This document shows positions 8,252-17,320 of a stretch of DNA of 64,000 nucleotides, one piece after another. Source of the DNA: CAVUFH01 sp963740835. GTDB taxonomy: Bacteria > Actinomycetota > Acidimicrobiia > IMCC26256 > PALSA-610. The position numbers and the translations under genes are program-made. The DNA is taken from the NCBI GenBank assembly GCA_963740835.1, contig CAVUFH010000002.1, forward strand, positions 1,116,001 through 1,180,000, given 5' to 3'. The notes under the pieces were generated by a model, which was given only the letters and a program-made list of their open reading frames with translations, was not told the origin of the DNA and ran no database searches. Each line of letters begins with the position of its first letter. Positions within the stretch are counted from its first letter, which is position 1.

Positions 8252-8698
8252 ATGTCTGACAACGCTCGACTCGAGACGTTGGACATGCAGGAGTGTCTCT
8301 CACTGCTGCGCCAGGAGCAGGTCGGACGGGTGGCGGTCGTGGTCGACGAGTTTCCGATCGTGCTCCCCGTCAACTACAAGGTCGTGCAGTTCGCCGGTCG
8401 GGTGTGGATTGCGCTGCGCACGAGATCGGGCAATGTCCTCGACCGCGCGTCGATGCCCGCTGCGTTCGAGATCGACAGTGCCGACGAAGCACACCGGCAA
8501 GGCTGGTCCGTGCTCGTACGAGGCACGCTGCAACACGTCGATCCCGACGCCGCGGACTTTCGCCAGCAGTTCGACCCGGCGCCCTGGATCCAGGAAGACC
8601 GAGAAGCGTGGCTCGTCATCGAGCCGTTCGCCATAACCGGGCGACGTCTGCACGCCACCGAGAAGGAGTGGGCCTTCCACATGCGCGCCTACCTCTGA
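8252..8698 (+). CDS. Pyridoxamine 5'-phosphate oxidase-like split-barrel flavin protein
   Basis: 148 aa from ATG, with GGGAGCGACG just upstream. The whole length is a PPOX-type split barrel: LSLLRQEQVGRVAVVVDEFPIVLPVNYKV, then GRVWIALRTRSGNVLD, a mid-domain GWSVLVRGTLQHVD and the closing WLVIEPFAITGRRL. Members bind FMN or F420 and reduce or oxidise small molecules, often as dimers. The local paralogue at 26323-26787 shares almost every one of these blocks, so the pair arose by duplication. The exact reaction is unknown. Confidence 0.85.
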   Translation: MSDNARLETLDMQECLSLLRQEQVGRVAVVVDEFPIVLPVNYKVVQFAGRVWIALRTRSGNVLDRASMPAAFEIDSADEAHRQGWSVLVRGTLQHVDPDAADFRQQFDPAPWIQEDREAWLVIEPFAITGRRLHATEKEWAFHMRAYL

Positions 8699-8716
8699 CC
8701 CGGGTTACGCCGACGG

Positions 8717-9583
8717 TCAACCGGTGGGCGCCGCCGAAAGCGCCGAACGGCCGTCGCGCGGCTCCCATACGTCGCGGAGAAACGCGGCGATGCGGTCGGT
8801 CAGCCGCTGTGGCCGGAGACGCAGTTCGAGGGGAGAACGGGACCGCACCAGTTCTGCTGCCGGCAGCTGGCGGGCCAAGTTTTCGGCGTCGTTGAAGGGA
8901 TGCAGCAGGTCGTTACCGTGCGCCAGGATCAACGCAGGCACGGTGATCCGGATGCGCTCTTCCTGCGTGGGTGCAACCGGACCGACGAGCACGCCGTGCA
9001 TGATCGCGGCGAGCACCTCCGGGCTGGTCGACGCGGCGTGGAGCACGCTGTTCAGCGGACCGAAGGGTGTCGGTGGGACACGCCGAACGAGATCGGAGGC
9101 GACGCGCAACAACGGCTTTCCGTAGTGCGCGGCGAGCACGATCGGCACGAATGCCATCGCCGCCGCAGGGACCGCCCACTCCAAGACCGGCATCTCCAGC
9201 ACGAGCGCCCGCACCCGTTCCGGTTGTTGCGACGCGGCAAAGAGACTCACGTTGGCGCCCAGTGACAGGCCACCGAGTACCGCGTTGGGCGCACCAAGCA
9301 CGTCGAGCAGCGCGAACACCTGCGTCGCGTAGGTATCGATCCGGAATTCAGAGGCGTGCGCGGGTTTGTCGCTACGTCCGTGGCCGAGCAGGTCGAGCAG
9401 CACGACGCGGTTGCCGCGCTCGGCGAGCGCGGTTGCGATCCCGCGGTTCAGCTCGGCGTCCAGCAACAGCCCATGCATGTACACAAGGAGACGTTCCCCG
9501 TCCCCGTAGGTGTCGTAGACCAACTCGTGTCCCCGGTGAACGAACGATGCGGTGCGATACTGCCTGGTTCGCGGCACGGCCAC
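8717..9583 (-). CDS. Alpha/beta hydrolase
   Basis: 288 aa from GTG 9583; GTG 9577, two codons later, has AAGGAG 5 bases upstream and may be the true start. The canonical fold is visible: YMHG (35-38, oxyanion region), LLDLLGHGRSDKP, nucleophile elbow GLSLGA with Ser107, then AHGNDLLHPF with a candidate acid. The usual catalytic His near the C-terminus is not obvious; the aligned region reads RSRSPLELRLRP. It is either at an unusual place or missing. No signal peptide is seen. The gene is divergent from the acyltransferase at 9717. Confidence 0.8.
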   Translation of the reverse strand: MAVPRTRQYRTASFVHRGHELVYDTYGDGERLLVYMHGLLLDAELNRGIATALAERGNRVVLLDLLGHGRSDKPAHASEFRIDTYATQVFALLDVLGAPNAVLGGLSLGANVSLFAASQQPERVRALVLEMPVLEWAVPAAAMAFVPIVLAAHYGKPLLRVASDLVRRVPPTPFGPLNSVLHAASTSPEVLAAIMHGVLVGPVAPTQEERIRITVPALILAHGNDLLHPFNDAENLARQLPAAELVRSRSPLELRLRPQRLTDRIAAFLRDVWEPRDGRSALSAAPTG

Positions 9584-9716
9584 TCCTTCGACTCCACACT
9601 CATACCGCGACGTTCCCGTCGAGGGCAGAGTCCAAAGTCACGCTTCGTGCACCGTGTCCCGAAGGACGAGGCGTTCGGCCCTGGTCGTGACCGTGGTTTC
9701 GGGCTATGCCGAAGAC

Positions 9717-10733
9717 GTGAAGGAAGACCTCGACCTACGACGAGACCGGCTTCCTCTCGAACACCGGCCCGACGGCGATGTCCACACGAGCGACAGTGTT
9801 GACCGCCGACACTACGGAGGCGAACATCACGCCTTCTCGCTGATCGACCGGCTCGGCGAGCGTGTCGAGCACGAGCTCGAGGTCGCGTTCGATATTCGCG
9901 ACCCCATCCTGGTCGCGCGGCTCCTCCCGGCGTTGAACGTGGCGTTGCGCTATTTCGATGCCGGCGTCGAGGGCTTCGACAACCTGCCTCGTACCGGGCC
10001 GTTCCTCATCGTCGGCAATCACTCGGGCGGCATCTTCATGCCCGACTACTGGGCGTTTCTCCGGCGTTGGGTCGAAGAGCGCGGCCCGTCGGAACCGCTG
10101 TACTCGCTCGGGTTCGACTTCTTGTTCTCCATCCCCGGCGCCGGCGCGCTGGCGTGCCGGCTCGGGACGGTACCTGCGAGTCACGGTCTTGCCCGAGAGT
10201 TGTTGCAACGCGGCGCGCCGGTCATCGTGTATCCAGGCGGCGATTACGACGACTACCGTCCGTGGACCGAACGCCACCGCGTCGACTTGCACGGGCACGC
10301 CGGATTCGTGCGCCTCGCGCTGCGCGAGCAGGTCCCGGTCGTACCGCTCGTCGCGCACGGGAGCCACGACGTGATCATCGTGCTTGCCCGCGGCGACGCT
10401 TTCGCACGCCGTTTTCGCCTCGACCGACTGCGGATCAGCGTGTTTCCCGTGACGCTCGGCCCGGCCGGCATCGCACCCCTGCAGCTCCTGACATGGCCGC
10501 TGCCCGCGAAAGTGACGGCACGCGTCTGCGAGCCGATGGACTGGACACACCTGAGCCCGGACGCCGCTGACGATCCGGCCATCGTTCGACGCTGCTACGA
10601 GGAAACGCTCGGCCGCATGCAGGCGAACCTCGACGAGCTCGTCGCCCAACGTCCGCACCCGGTACTGAGCCGTGTCGGCACGGCGCTCGGTCTCGACCGG
10701 TTGTTCCGTTCCTCTGGAGAGCCGACCGGTTGA
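9717..10733 (+). CDS. Lysophospholipid acyltransferase (PlsC-like) family protein
   Basis: 338 aa from GTG 9717, the first start that leaves room for the divergent hydrolase promoter; earlier in-frame GTGs exist and the start is not certain. VGNHSGGIFMPD (99-110) is a variant of the acyltransferase NHxxxxD box, and the later blocks are VYPGGDYDDYRPW (171-183) and VPLVAHGSHD. The family acylates lysophosphatidate or related acceptors at the membrane. The neighbouring patatin and WS/DGAT suggest a lipid-remodelling role, but the acceptor is unknown. Confidence 0.82.
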   Translation: MKEDLDLRRDRLPLEHRPDGDVHTSDSVDRRHYGGEHHAFSLIDRLGERVEHELEVAFDIRDPILVARLLPALNVALRYFDAGVEGFDNLPRTGPFLIVGNHSGGIFMPDYWAFLRRWVEERGPSEPLYSLGFDFLFSIPGAGALACRLGTVPASHGLARELLQRGAPVIVYPGGDYDDYRPWTERHRVDLHGHAGFVRLALREQVPVVPLVAHGSHDVIIVLARGDAFARRFRLDRLRISVFPVTLGPAGIAPLQLLTWPLPAKVTARVCEPMDWTHLSPDAADDPAIVRRCYEETLGRMQANLDELVAQRPHPVLSRVGTALGLDRLFRSSGEPTG

Positions 10734-10851
10734 GCAACCTCCACCCGTCGCCGCTCCGCAGGTGATGCGCCTGATCTCGCGTCCTTGGACCCGCCCGGCG
10801 CGGCTCCCTCCTTACAATCCAACCGCGACCTGAGCATGCGAGAGGAGGCCA

Positions 10852-11829
10852 ATGCCTCGAATCGGGCTTGTGTTGGGCGCGGGTGGATCCGTGGGGCATG
10901 CCTTCCATGCCGGCGTGCTCGCAGGCATCTCGGACGTGACGGGCTGGGACGCACGCGACGCCGACGTGATCGTCGGCACGTCGGCGGGTGCCGTCGCGGG
11001 CGCGTTGCTGCGGGCCACGATCTCACCGGACGACCTCGCGGCGCGCGCCACCGACACGCCGCTCTCGCCGGACGGCCGAAGATTGTTTTCCCACGCGGAC
11101 GGGAGTCGGGCGCACTCGCCGCCGATCCCGATGCGACCGCCGCGCGCGCTCCTTCCCGCGATGTCGGCACCGAGTGCATTCGTGCGCGGGGCGCTTCAGC
11201 CTTGGACGGTGCGCTTCGGCGCACTCATGGCCGCGGCGATGCCCGAAGGTCGCGTGCCGACCGAGCTCGTCGCGGCGAGCATCCGCCCACTGTTCGACGG
11301 TTGGCCGAGGCAGCCACTGTGGATCAACGCTGTCGCATTGGAGACCGGCCGACGCGTCACGTTCGGGCGCGACACCAGTGTCCGGCGCGACGTACCCACC
11401 GCGGTCGCAGCCTCGTGCGCCATACCGGCGTTCTTCGCTCCGGTGTCCATCGACGGGGTCCGCTATGTCGACGGTGGCGTGCACTCCCCGACGAATGCCG
11501 ATCTGGTCGCCGATCTGGGGTTCGATCTCGTCGTGATCAGTTCGCCGATGTCCATTGCACGAGGCGGCGTACGCATGGCGCCCGACCAGCCGGCGCGACG
11601 GCTGGCTCGCTTCGCGTTGGCGCGCGAGGCCGCGCAGGTCCGGCGCGCCGGCACTTTGGTGCTCACGTTCCAGCCGACCGATTCCGACCTCGCCGTGATG
11701 GGCGTGAACGCGATGGACGGATCGCGTTCGTCTGCCGTCACGAATGCGGCTCGGGAGTCGGCGCATCGACGGCTCGCGCGTCCGGACGCGCGAGCCCGAA
11801 CGGCGATCCTCATGAGTTCGACACGGTGA
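10852..11829 (+). CDS. Patatin-like phospholipase
   Basis: 325 aa. The ATG follows GAGAGGAGG at 5 bases, and TACAAT at 10813-10818 could be a -10 box. All patatin features are visible: oxyanion loop GAGGSVGHA (9-17), nucleophile VGTSAGAV with Ser44, and the Asp of the catalytic dyad in VDGGVHSPTNAD (D207). These enzymes hydrolyse acyl groups from glycerolipids. It lies between an acyltransferase gene and the WS/DGAT gene, and its 3' end overlaps the convergent WS/DGAT by 20 bases, which suggests a shared lipid-storage or turnover setting. No signal peptide is seen. Confidence 0.88.
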   Translation: MPRIGLVLGAGGSVGHAFHAGVLAGISDVTGWDARDADVIVGTSAGAVAGALLRATISPDDLAARATDTPLSPDGRRLFSHADGSRAHSPPIPMRPPRALLPAMSAPSAFVRGALQPWTVRFGALMAAAMPEGRVPTELVAASIRPLFDGWPRQPLWINAVALETGRRVTFGRDTSVRRDVPTAVAASCAIPAFFAPVSIDGVRYVDGGVHSPTNADLVADLGFDLVVISSPMSIARGGVRMAPDQPARRLARFALAREAAQVRRAGTLVLTFQPTDSDLAVMGVNAMDGSRSSAVTNAARESAHRRLARPDARARTAILMSSTR

Positions 11830-13195
11830 GTTTCAGCAGTTCTCGCATCCCCGCTTCGACTCCGGAACAGAGGACCGCGATGTCGGGTGCGGTGTCGTAG
11901 TCGCCGGTAACGCCGTAATTCAGCATGCCGTTGTAGGAGAAGATCGCGACGCCGACGCGGACGCTGCTGGCGAGTGGTACGAACGGGAACGCTTCGAGCA
12001 TGGACCGTCCGCATGCGAACAGCTGCTTCTGCGGGCCGGGAACGTTGGTCGTCACCGTGTTGACGTTGCGCTGCGGTATTCGCATTGCGACACGCGTGCC
12101 GAGCGCGAGGAGCAGCGAGGGCGCGAAGCCGGACAAGGACGTGAGCATCTCGCCCGCGACCGCTTGCTTCGAATCCTTCAGTCCAGCCATCTGTGCGCGG
12201 ATGGCATCGAGCCGTTCGATGGGATCGTCGACGCCGACCGGCAGCTCCGCGATCATCGCCGACACGCGGTTGTTGTACGTACCGCGCTCCCCTGGCGTGC
12301 GAACCGATACAGGCACGAGTGTGCGGACGACGCGGTCGCTCACGTCCTCCTCCCGCGCGAACAGCAGGTCGCGAAAGCCACGCGTGAGGACTGTGAGCAC
12401 GACGTCGTTCACCGTCCCACCGAGCGCACCGCGCACCGTCTTCACGTCCGCGAGCGTCGTGCGCGCCCAGTCCCAACGCCGGTGCGGGCCGATCGGACCA
12501 TTGAGCGACGACACGGGTGTCGGCCGAACGACGCCCGCAAACGCGCGCATTCCACGCCCGAGCTCGCCGAGCTGAGCGAGGGCTTGCCGTGGCGCACGGG
12601 TGGCGGATCGCGCCGCTCGAAACTGTTCGTATGGACTGACCACCAGGTCTGTGAGCGCGTCGACGACGAGGCGCGCATTTCCAGGTTCGGCCTCCGGTTG
12701 CCACGCGTCGGGTAACGGGGATGGGGGCTCACGCTCGGGATCGAGGAGCACTGTGAGCAAGTCGGTGCCCGAGACCCCGTCGACCATGCAATGGTGCACC
12801 TTCGAGACGAGCGTCCAGTGCCCGCGCTCGAGGCCTTCGACCATCCACATTTCCCACAACGGCTTGCTCCGGTCGAGCTGCTGCGACATGACACGACCGA
12901 CAAGGTTGCGCAGCTCGCGATCGCCACCAGGACTCGCAAGGGACGTGCGCCGCAAGTGGTATGCGAGGTTGAAGTGCGGATCGTCGACCCACACCGGCCG
13001 GCCGAGCTGGAAGGGAACGAATCGAACCTTCTGGCGGTACCGGGGCACAGCCGGGAGCTTTCCGGCAACCATCGAGTCGAATTCCTCGTCGGTCGGCGGC
13101 GGACCCTCGAACACCGCGACCGAACCGATGTGCATGTGGCTGACCGCGTCCTCGATGTGGAGGAACGACGCGTCGAGCGGACTCATGCGGTCCAT
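11810..13195 (-). CDS. Wax ester synthase / diacylglycerol acyltransferase
   Basis: 461 aa, the normal length of the WS/DGAT family. It begins MDRMSPLDASFLHIEDAVSH and has the active-site box KVHHCMVDGVSG (132-143), where the second His of HHxxxDG is the base. The C-terminal domain includes TTNVPGPQ and SYNGMLNYGVTGDYD. The enzyme esterifies acyl-CoA with long-chain alcohol or diacylglycerol, giving storage wax or triacylglycerol. A second, collapsed copy lies at 17321-17527 on the other strand. The gene is convergent with the patatin, with a 20-base overlap. Confidence 0.93.
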   Translation of the reverse strand: MDRMSPLDASFLHIEDAVSHMHIGSVAVFEGPPPTDEEFDSMVAGKLPAVPRYRQKVRFVPFQLGRPVWVDDPHFNLAYHLRRTSLASPGGDRELRNLVGRVMSQQLDRSKPLWEMWMVEGLERGHWTLVSKVHHCMVDGVSGTDLLTVLLDPEREPPSPLPDAWQPEAEPGNARLVVDALTDLVVSPYEQFRAARSATRAPRQALAQLGELGRGMRAFAGVVRPTPVSSLNGPIGPHRRWDWARTTLADVKTVRGALGGTVNDVVLTVLTRGFRDLLFAREEDVSDRVVRTLVPVSVRTPGERGTYNNRVSAMIAELPVGVDDPIERLDAIRAQMAGLKDSKQAVAGEMLTSLSGFAPSLLLALGTRVAMRIPQRNVNTVTTNVPGPQKQLFACGRSMLEAFPFVPLASSVRVGVAIFSYNGMLNYGVTGDYDTAPDIAVLCSGVEAGMRELLKLTVSNS

Positions 13196-13296
13196 ACCGC
13201 ACCCCTCTCACAAAGGACCCTGCGAGCGTAGCGATCGTTCGCGACAACCTCACCTGGCTGCCACGTTGCCGCGGTCAATGCGCGCGCCGCTGCTAC

Positions 13297-13605
13297 TCAC
13301 TCAGGTCCACCGCGGTGATCGACTGCGATCATCTCGACGTACACACCACGTTCGTGGTTTGGGTGAAGCGGCGAGAGTGCAATCCACGCCTCCCGCTCAC
13401 TCGGGAAGATTGCCGCGAGGACGTCACCGTCGTAGGCGATGTGTCCGCGGATGCCCCAGGTTTGCGGTCCGAACTTCAGGACCTCGTAGTCGAGCTCGAC
13501 GTTCATCGCTTCGAGCTCGGAGACGATGCCCACCCGTTCGGAACGAGGGTCCGTGGCGCCGACGTACTTCGTCACGAATGACACGTTCATACCTCCACGA
13601 TGCAT
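13297..13605 (-). CDS. Hypothetical protein, about 100 aa
   Basis: Short soluble protein. ATG 13605 is used; ATG 13590 is also possible, but GGAGG lies only one base before it. The text reads as two or three strands (NVELDYEVLKFGPQTWGIRG, AYDGDVLAAIFPSEREAW) and ends HRGGPE. I recognise no family. It carries the LDYEVL pattern also seen in the protein at 7065-7499. It stands alone between WS/DGAT and the ATPase remnant. The coding call rests on an open frame with sensible composition. Confidence 0.5.
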   Translation of the reverse strand: MHRGGMNVSFVTKYVGATDPRSERVGIVSELEAMNVELDYEVLKFGPQTWGIRGHIAYDGDVLAAIFPSEREAWIALSPLHPNHERGVYVEMIAVDHRGGPE

Positions 13606-13700
13606 TCACGCCAACGGCACGGACACGCGGTGTGCACTCCGCACCGGCGATTCGCCAGATACCTAGGCTCACTCGTGGCCCGAATCCGCTAGGAGCCGCG

Positions 13701-13892
13701 ATGGCCACGTCGAAGCGCTACGGGAGAGAGCAAGCGCGGTCGCGCATCAGGAGCCTGCTCGACGGCGCTCACACCTCATGCAGTGCCGCGCTCATCATCT
13801 CAGGCGAAGCCGGTATCGGGAAGTCCGTGCTCCTCGATGACGCACGGCAGCAGGCCCGCGGCTTGCATTTCGATCGGTCGGAGAGCCGATGA
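13701..13892 (+). pseudogene. N-terminal stub of an AAA/LuxR-type ATPase regulator
   Basis: 63 codons from ATG with AGGAG 5 bases upstream. The reading is YGREQARSRIRSLLDGAHT then ALIISGEAGIGKSVLLDDA, the P-loop (Walker A) and opening of the large ATP-binding LuxR/AAA regulators of 800-1000 aa. It stops at once after ARGLHFDRSESR, so all later ATPase and DNA-binding parts are missing. The TGA overlaps the ATG of the next fragment. It is a truncated relic that still has a good ribosome site, so a 63-aa peptide could still be made. Confidence 0.75.
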
Positions 13893-14512
13893 ACCGTCCG
13901 GCGTTCGTCTTCCCGCCACCGAGCGGGCCGTACCGCGTCGGCACGGTGACCTATCACTGGACGGATGCCGAACGCCGGGAGGTGTTCTCCACCCGACCGA
14001 GCGATCGTCGTGAGCTGATGGTCCAGATCTGGTACCCGGCGCACCACGCGCCGTCGGTGCCGCGGGCTCCGTACCTGCCCGAGGCCGAAGGGGTGACGCC
14101 GGCATTGGCGGGCTTCCTCGGCGTCTCGCCATCGACCCTCGCGCCGCTCGCACGGATCACCACCAATGCAGTCGAGCGCGCGCCGATCGCGGGCGACGAA
14201 GCCGCCTACCCAGTGCTGATCATGCTGGTGGGGATCAAGGGCAGCTACCGCCAGATTCAGACGTTCCAGGTCGAGGAACTCGTTTCGCACGGCTACGTAG
14301 TCGTCCGTGCATCCTCCCCCCGTCCGCTGTCTCCGCGTCCTTTCACTCAGATCACAGTTGCGCGCGCACGAGTTGGGCGTATGCCGCGGCCCCGGGACCA
14401 CCGGTCGACATGTGTACGCCGTCGGACGCGAACCATTCGGGATGTGCCTGCGCGAGCGCATCCCAATCCGCGACAAAGCACCCTCGTGCCGGCACGCATG
14501 ACGCACGGATGA
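13889..14512 (+). pseudogene. Truncated platelet-activating-factor acetylhydrolase-like alpha/beta hydrolase
   Basis: The first 140 or so codons match the N-terminal half of PAF-acetylhydrolase-like proteins: FPPPSGPYRVGTVTYHWTDA, RELMVQIWYPA, APYLPEAEGVTPALAGFLG, YPVLIMLVG, FQVEELVSHGYVVV. From about 14310 the similarity ends in a C-rich stretch, and the open frame only continues as antisense of the lipoprotein gene. The nucleophile elbow and the other catalytic residues would lie in the missing part, so it is broken. Its ATG overlaps the stop of the ATPase stub. Confidence 0.75.
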
Positions 14513-14981
14513 TCGTGTTGCCGCGCGGTGTCCAGCCGCAGTACGGGCAGTGGCTGGTCACCATCACCACCCTTCGTTCGCCCGCGATCTGCAGCACCTT
14601 GTCGACGATCCGCGCACTCATGCCGCCGTTGCTCCCGAGCCCGACGACGACGGCTGGACCCAGACTTCCGTGTGCAGCCAGGTTCGCCAGGATGTCCGGC
14701 CCAGGCAATGCGGAGCGGCTCTCGGCCGCATCGATCGCGATCGTCGGAATGACCGCTTGCAGCGCCGGCGTCGCGTCGATCATCACCGAATCGCCGACGG
14801 CCGTCACGGGACCGCTGAGCGCGGGGGCAATCGTCGTCGTAGGAGGCGGAACGGTCGTCGTGGTCGTCGTGTTCGCATCGGTCGTCGACAATGGCGCGAC
14901 TTGTGACGAGCGGTCGTCGGAGTCACAACCCACGGCGACGAGCACCAAGAGCGCAACAACCGCGGCCCGACTCCAGGACAT
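14352..14981 (-). CDS. Secreted SGNH-hydrolase-like lipoprotein
   Basis: 209 aa from ATG 14981. Residues 1-19 form a lipoprotein signal (hydrophobic AVVALLVLVAVG, lipobox Cys19). A Thr/Pro-rich linker covers residues 33-50. The globular part has AVGDSVMIDA with Ser65 as block I nucleophile, VVVGLGSNGG, and near the end SDGVHMSTGG with the Asp-His pair. This is the pattern of the SGNH domain found at the C-terminus of OafA-type O-acetyltransferases and in free esterases. It would be anchored outside the membrane, perhaps acting on acetylated glycans. A degraded 3' copy is at 7561-7664. Confidence 0.8.
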   Translation of the reverse strand: MSWSRAAVVALLVLVAVGCDSDDRSSQVAPLSTTDANTTTTTTVPPPTTTIAPALSGPVTAVGDSVMIDATPALQAVIPTIAIDAAESRSALPGPDILANLAAHGSLGPAVVVGLGSNGGMSARIVDKVLQIAGERRVVMVTSHCPYCGWTPRGNTIIRASCVPARGCFVADWDALAQAHPEWFASDGVHMSTGGPGAAAYAQLVRAQL

Positions 14982-15058
14982 TCGCGTCAACGTACCGCTC
15001 GGTCCGGCAACGCAGTCCGCCCTACCGGGGCCGAGCGAATTTCTCGTACGCTGCCGCC

Positions 15059-15865
15059 GTGCCAAGCGTTCGCAAGCTCAGCGTGCTCGTCGTGGCGGCC
15101 GGGTTCGTCGTCGGCGGCTGCCGGCCGTTCCCGCCGCCGTTCCATCGTGGCGAAAAGGCCGTTGTGGTGCGCGAATCCACGGTCGGCGTCCTCTACCGGC
15201 AGGGCGTCGCTCGCCTCGGCAACGGGTGGTTGTTCTCGTACAACGACGGGCTCTTCGTCACCGATGACGATTTCGTCCAGACGAAGCAGCTCCTCCCCGC
15301 CATCCCATCCGAGTGGCGGGCGCGCGGATTCGACCACATCGGCGACATCGACGTCGAGGGCGGTGTCGTCTACGCCGCGCTCGAGCAGCCCGACTACTCG
15401 CTCGGCCATCAGGCGATGCTCACCTACGACGCGGACACGCTTGCCTACACCGGTGGCCATGAAGTTGCCCAGCACCACAACTCGTTCGTCACCGTCGACC
15501 CCGCAAGGCACATCGCGTACTCGATGGACGAGTTCGGCGGACACGCGCTGCTCCGGTACGACGTCCTTCACGATTGGCGACCGCTGGCACCGCTCCCGAT
15601 GTCGACGACCGTGGACCGTGTCCAAGGCGCCGATCTCTCCCGCGGCGCGGCGTGGCTCTCGACCGACGACACGATCGACGGGGTGTATCGCGTCGACCTC
15701 CGGTCCGGCGCGGTCCAACCCCTCGGCTCGATCGGCCACGTCGACGGCGAAGGTGAAGGCATCGACGCCACCCCGACCCGCAACGGCGATCTCCACGTCC
15801 TCAGCGCCGACGTCAACATCGTCCCGATGCGTCTCATCGACCTCGAGGTGACACGCAAGCGGTGA
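15059..15865 (+). CDS. Lipoprotein of unknown function
   Basis: 268 aa from GTG 15059. The signal is KLSVLVVAAGFVVGG followed by Cys21. The rest is rich in short beta repeats with aromatic and Asp/Gly turns (GWLFSYNDGLFVTDDDF, DHIGDIDVEGGVVYAAL, MLTYDADTLAYTGGHE, AWLSTDDTIDGVYRVDL), which suggests a beta-propeller-like fold. The two divergent lipoprotein genes (this and 14352-14981) share a 77-base region. I recognise no enzyme motif. An extracellular binding role is a guess. Confidence 0.65.
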   Translation: MPSVRKLSVLVVAAGFVVGGCRPFPPPFHRGEKAVVVRESTVGVLYRQGVARLGNGWLFSYNDGLFVTDDDFVQTKQLLPAIPSEWRARGFDHIGDIDVEGGVVYAALEQPDYSLGHQAMLTYDADTLAYTGGHEVAQHHNSFVTVDPARHIAYSMDEFGGHALLRYDVLHDWRPLAPLPMSTTVDRVQGADLSRGAAWLSTDDTIDGVYRVDLRSGAVQPLGSIGHVDGEGEGIDATPTRNGDLHVLSADVNIVPMRLIDLEVTRKR

Positions 15866-16049
15866 CGTTGCGCGTCCACGCCGAGGTCATCGGTGTCGCG
15901 TGCGCCTGTATTCGCCGAGCTGACAACGCGCAAGCACAGCCCGCTGTCCCCATGGATCGCCGATCCAAAAGGTCCAAGGCCTCTGTCGACGCCGTGCGGC
16001 GTGTACTTGGCTCGCGGGTAGTTCCGCACTGCTCGCTGAGGAGGGTCGC

Positions 16050-17204
16050 ATGCCTTCGCCAATGATTTCAGCGTTGGGCACGGATGTCGCGGTCTCGTTG
16101 TCCGGGACAGGGTCGTTTGTGCCCGAGAATCGGGTGTCGAACCGACAGATCCTCGATCGTGTTCGCGTCGCGCGTCCCGACGGACGGCTGCTCGAGCCGG
16201 AGTGGATCGAACGACACGTGGGCATTGTCGAACGTCGCCTCGACTTCGACTTCGACACTCACAGCAAGCGCTCCCGCGCGGAAGGCGGCTTGTACGACGG
16301 CGATCTCGCGCTGCGCGCCGCGCGCGCGGCACTGGAGGACGCCCACACGGATGCGGCGGACGTCGACGTGTTTGTGCACGTCAGCACGACTCCCGACACG
16401 ATCGCGTGTCAGGACCACCTGCGCTACCTGAGCACCGAACTCGGATTACGGCGCGACACCGACCTCGTCCACCACAACCTTGGGTGTGCCGGTCTTTCGG
16501 CCGCGTGGCGGACGGCCGCGTCGTATCTGGTCGCCGAATCGCCGGCGACAGCGCTGGTGGTTGCGAGCAATTGCCCGTCGGGGTACTTCGCGGCCGAGAT
16601 GAATCCCCACTACCGCGAGCATCCGAGCGGCAACGGCTGGCTCGTACCGCTCGTATTCGCCGACGGCACGGGCGCGGTCACGTTCCGAAGCGGCCCTCAA
16701 GACGTCCATGCGCCGCGCGGGTTGTGCGCGGTGAGGTCCGAGACCAGTCCCGACATCGAGCTCGTCACGTATCCCGCAGGCGGCTGCTTGGACCGCACGT
16801 CCCTGGACAACATCGGCGACCACCTCTTCTTGATGGACGGCAAACGAGTACGCGACGTGTTCGCGCCGCTCATGACCCGCAACATGCAGCTCCTCCAAGA
16901 AGATTGGCCGACACGGATCAAGCCAATGGTCGGATACGACTTCGACATCGAACGCGTCGCACGCTGGTACCTCCACCAGGCGAACGGGATCGTGGTCCGC
17001 GAGGCAACCACCCTCTTGGGACTGCCCCCCGAACGGGTGCCGCTCAACGTCGACCGCTATGGCAATACCTCCGCGGCAAGCACGCTGCTCCTCCTCGACG
17101 AAGACCGGATTGCCGGACGCGTGCACGACGGCGACCTCGTTGTCTTCATGTGGATCGGCGCCGGCAACGGCGCCATGAACGGCTACGCCGCCCTCGTCCT
17201 GTAG
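16050..17204 (+). CDS. 3-oxoacyl-ACP synthase III (KAS III) family thiolase-fold enzyme
   Basis: 384 aa; the ATG has GAGGAGGG 5 bases upstream. The KAS III triad is complete: Cys146 in HHNLGCAGLS, His309 in YLHQANGIVV and Asn339 in DRYGNTSAAS. It is longer than FabH (about 320 aa) because of an insertion after residue 170 (CPSGYFAAEMNPHYREHPSG). The length fits secondary KAS III homologues such as OleA-like or HMG-CoA-synthase-like condensing enzymes better than housekeeping FabH. No acyl carrier protein or reductase lies beside it. Decarboxylative or head-to-head condensation of an acyl-thioester is inferred. Confidence 0.87.
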   Translation: MPSPMISALGTDVAVSLSGTGSFVPENRVSNRQILDRVRVARPDGRLLEPEWIERHVGIVERRLDFDFDTHSKRSRAEGGLYDGDLALRAARAALEDAHTDAADVDVFVHVSTTPDTIACQDHLRYLSTELGLRRDTDLVHHNLGCAGLSAAWRTAASYLVAESPATALVVASNCPSGYFAAEMNPHYREHPSGNGWLVPLVFADGTGAVTFRSGPQDVHAPRGLCAVRSETSPDIELVTYPAGGCLDRTSLDNIGDHLFLMDGKRVRDVFAPLMTRNMQLLQEDWPTRIKPMVGYDFDIERVARWYLHQANGIVVREATTLLGLPPERVPLNVDRYGNTSAASTLLLLDEDRIAGRVHDGDLVVFMWIGAGNGAMNGYAALVL

Positions 17205-17206
17205 AT

Positions 17207-17231
17207 CCCGACTGCCGCGTGAAGCGTCGGG
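17207..17231 (+). terminator. Hairpin after the KAS III gene
   Basis: CCCGAC and GTCGGG pair across a 13-base loop immediately after the stop at 17204. There is no T-run. It is a weak terminator candidate. Confidence 0.35.
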
Positions 17232-17320
17232 CCGGCGCGCAGGCGGTCGCCGCCGTACTCGAGCATCCGGGACATTCGGCACTGGTCGTTCATCTCCACG
17301 CCCACGATGCTCGGAAGCGC

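Noticed and set aside
13206..13296. Possible tRNA or small RNA in the gap after WS/DGAT
   Set aside because: No cloverleaf or CCA end could be folded by eye; the same holds for the other gaps of the window.
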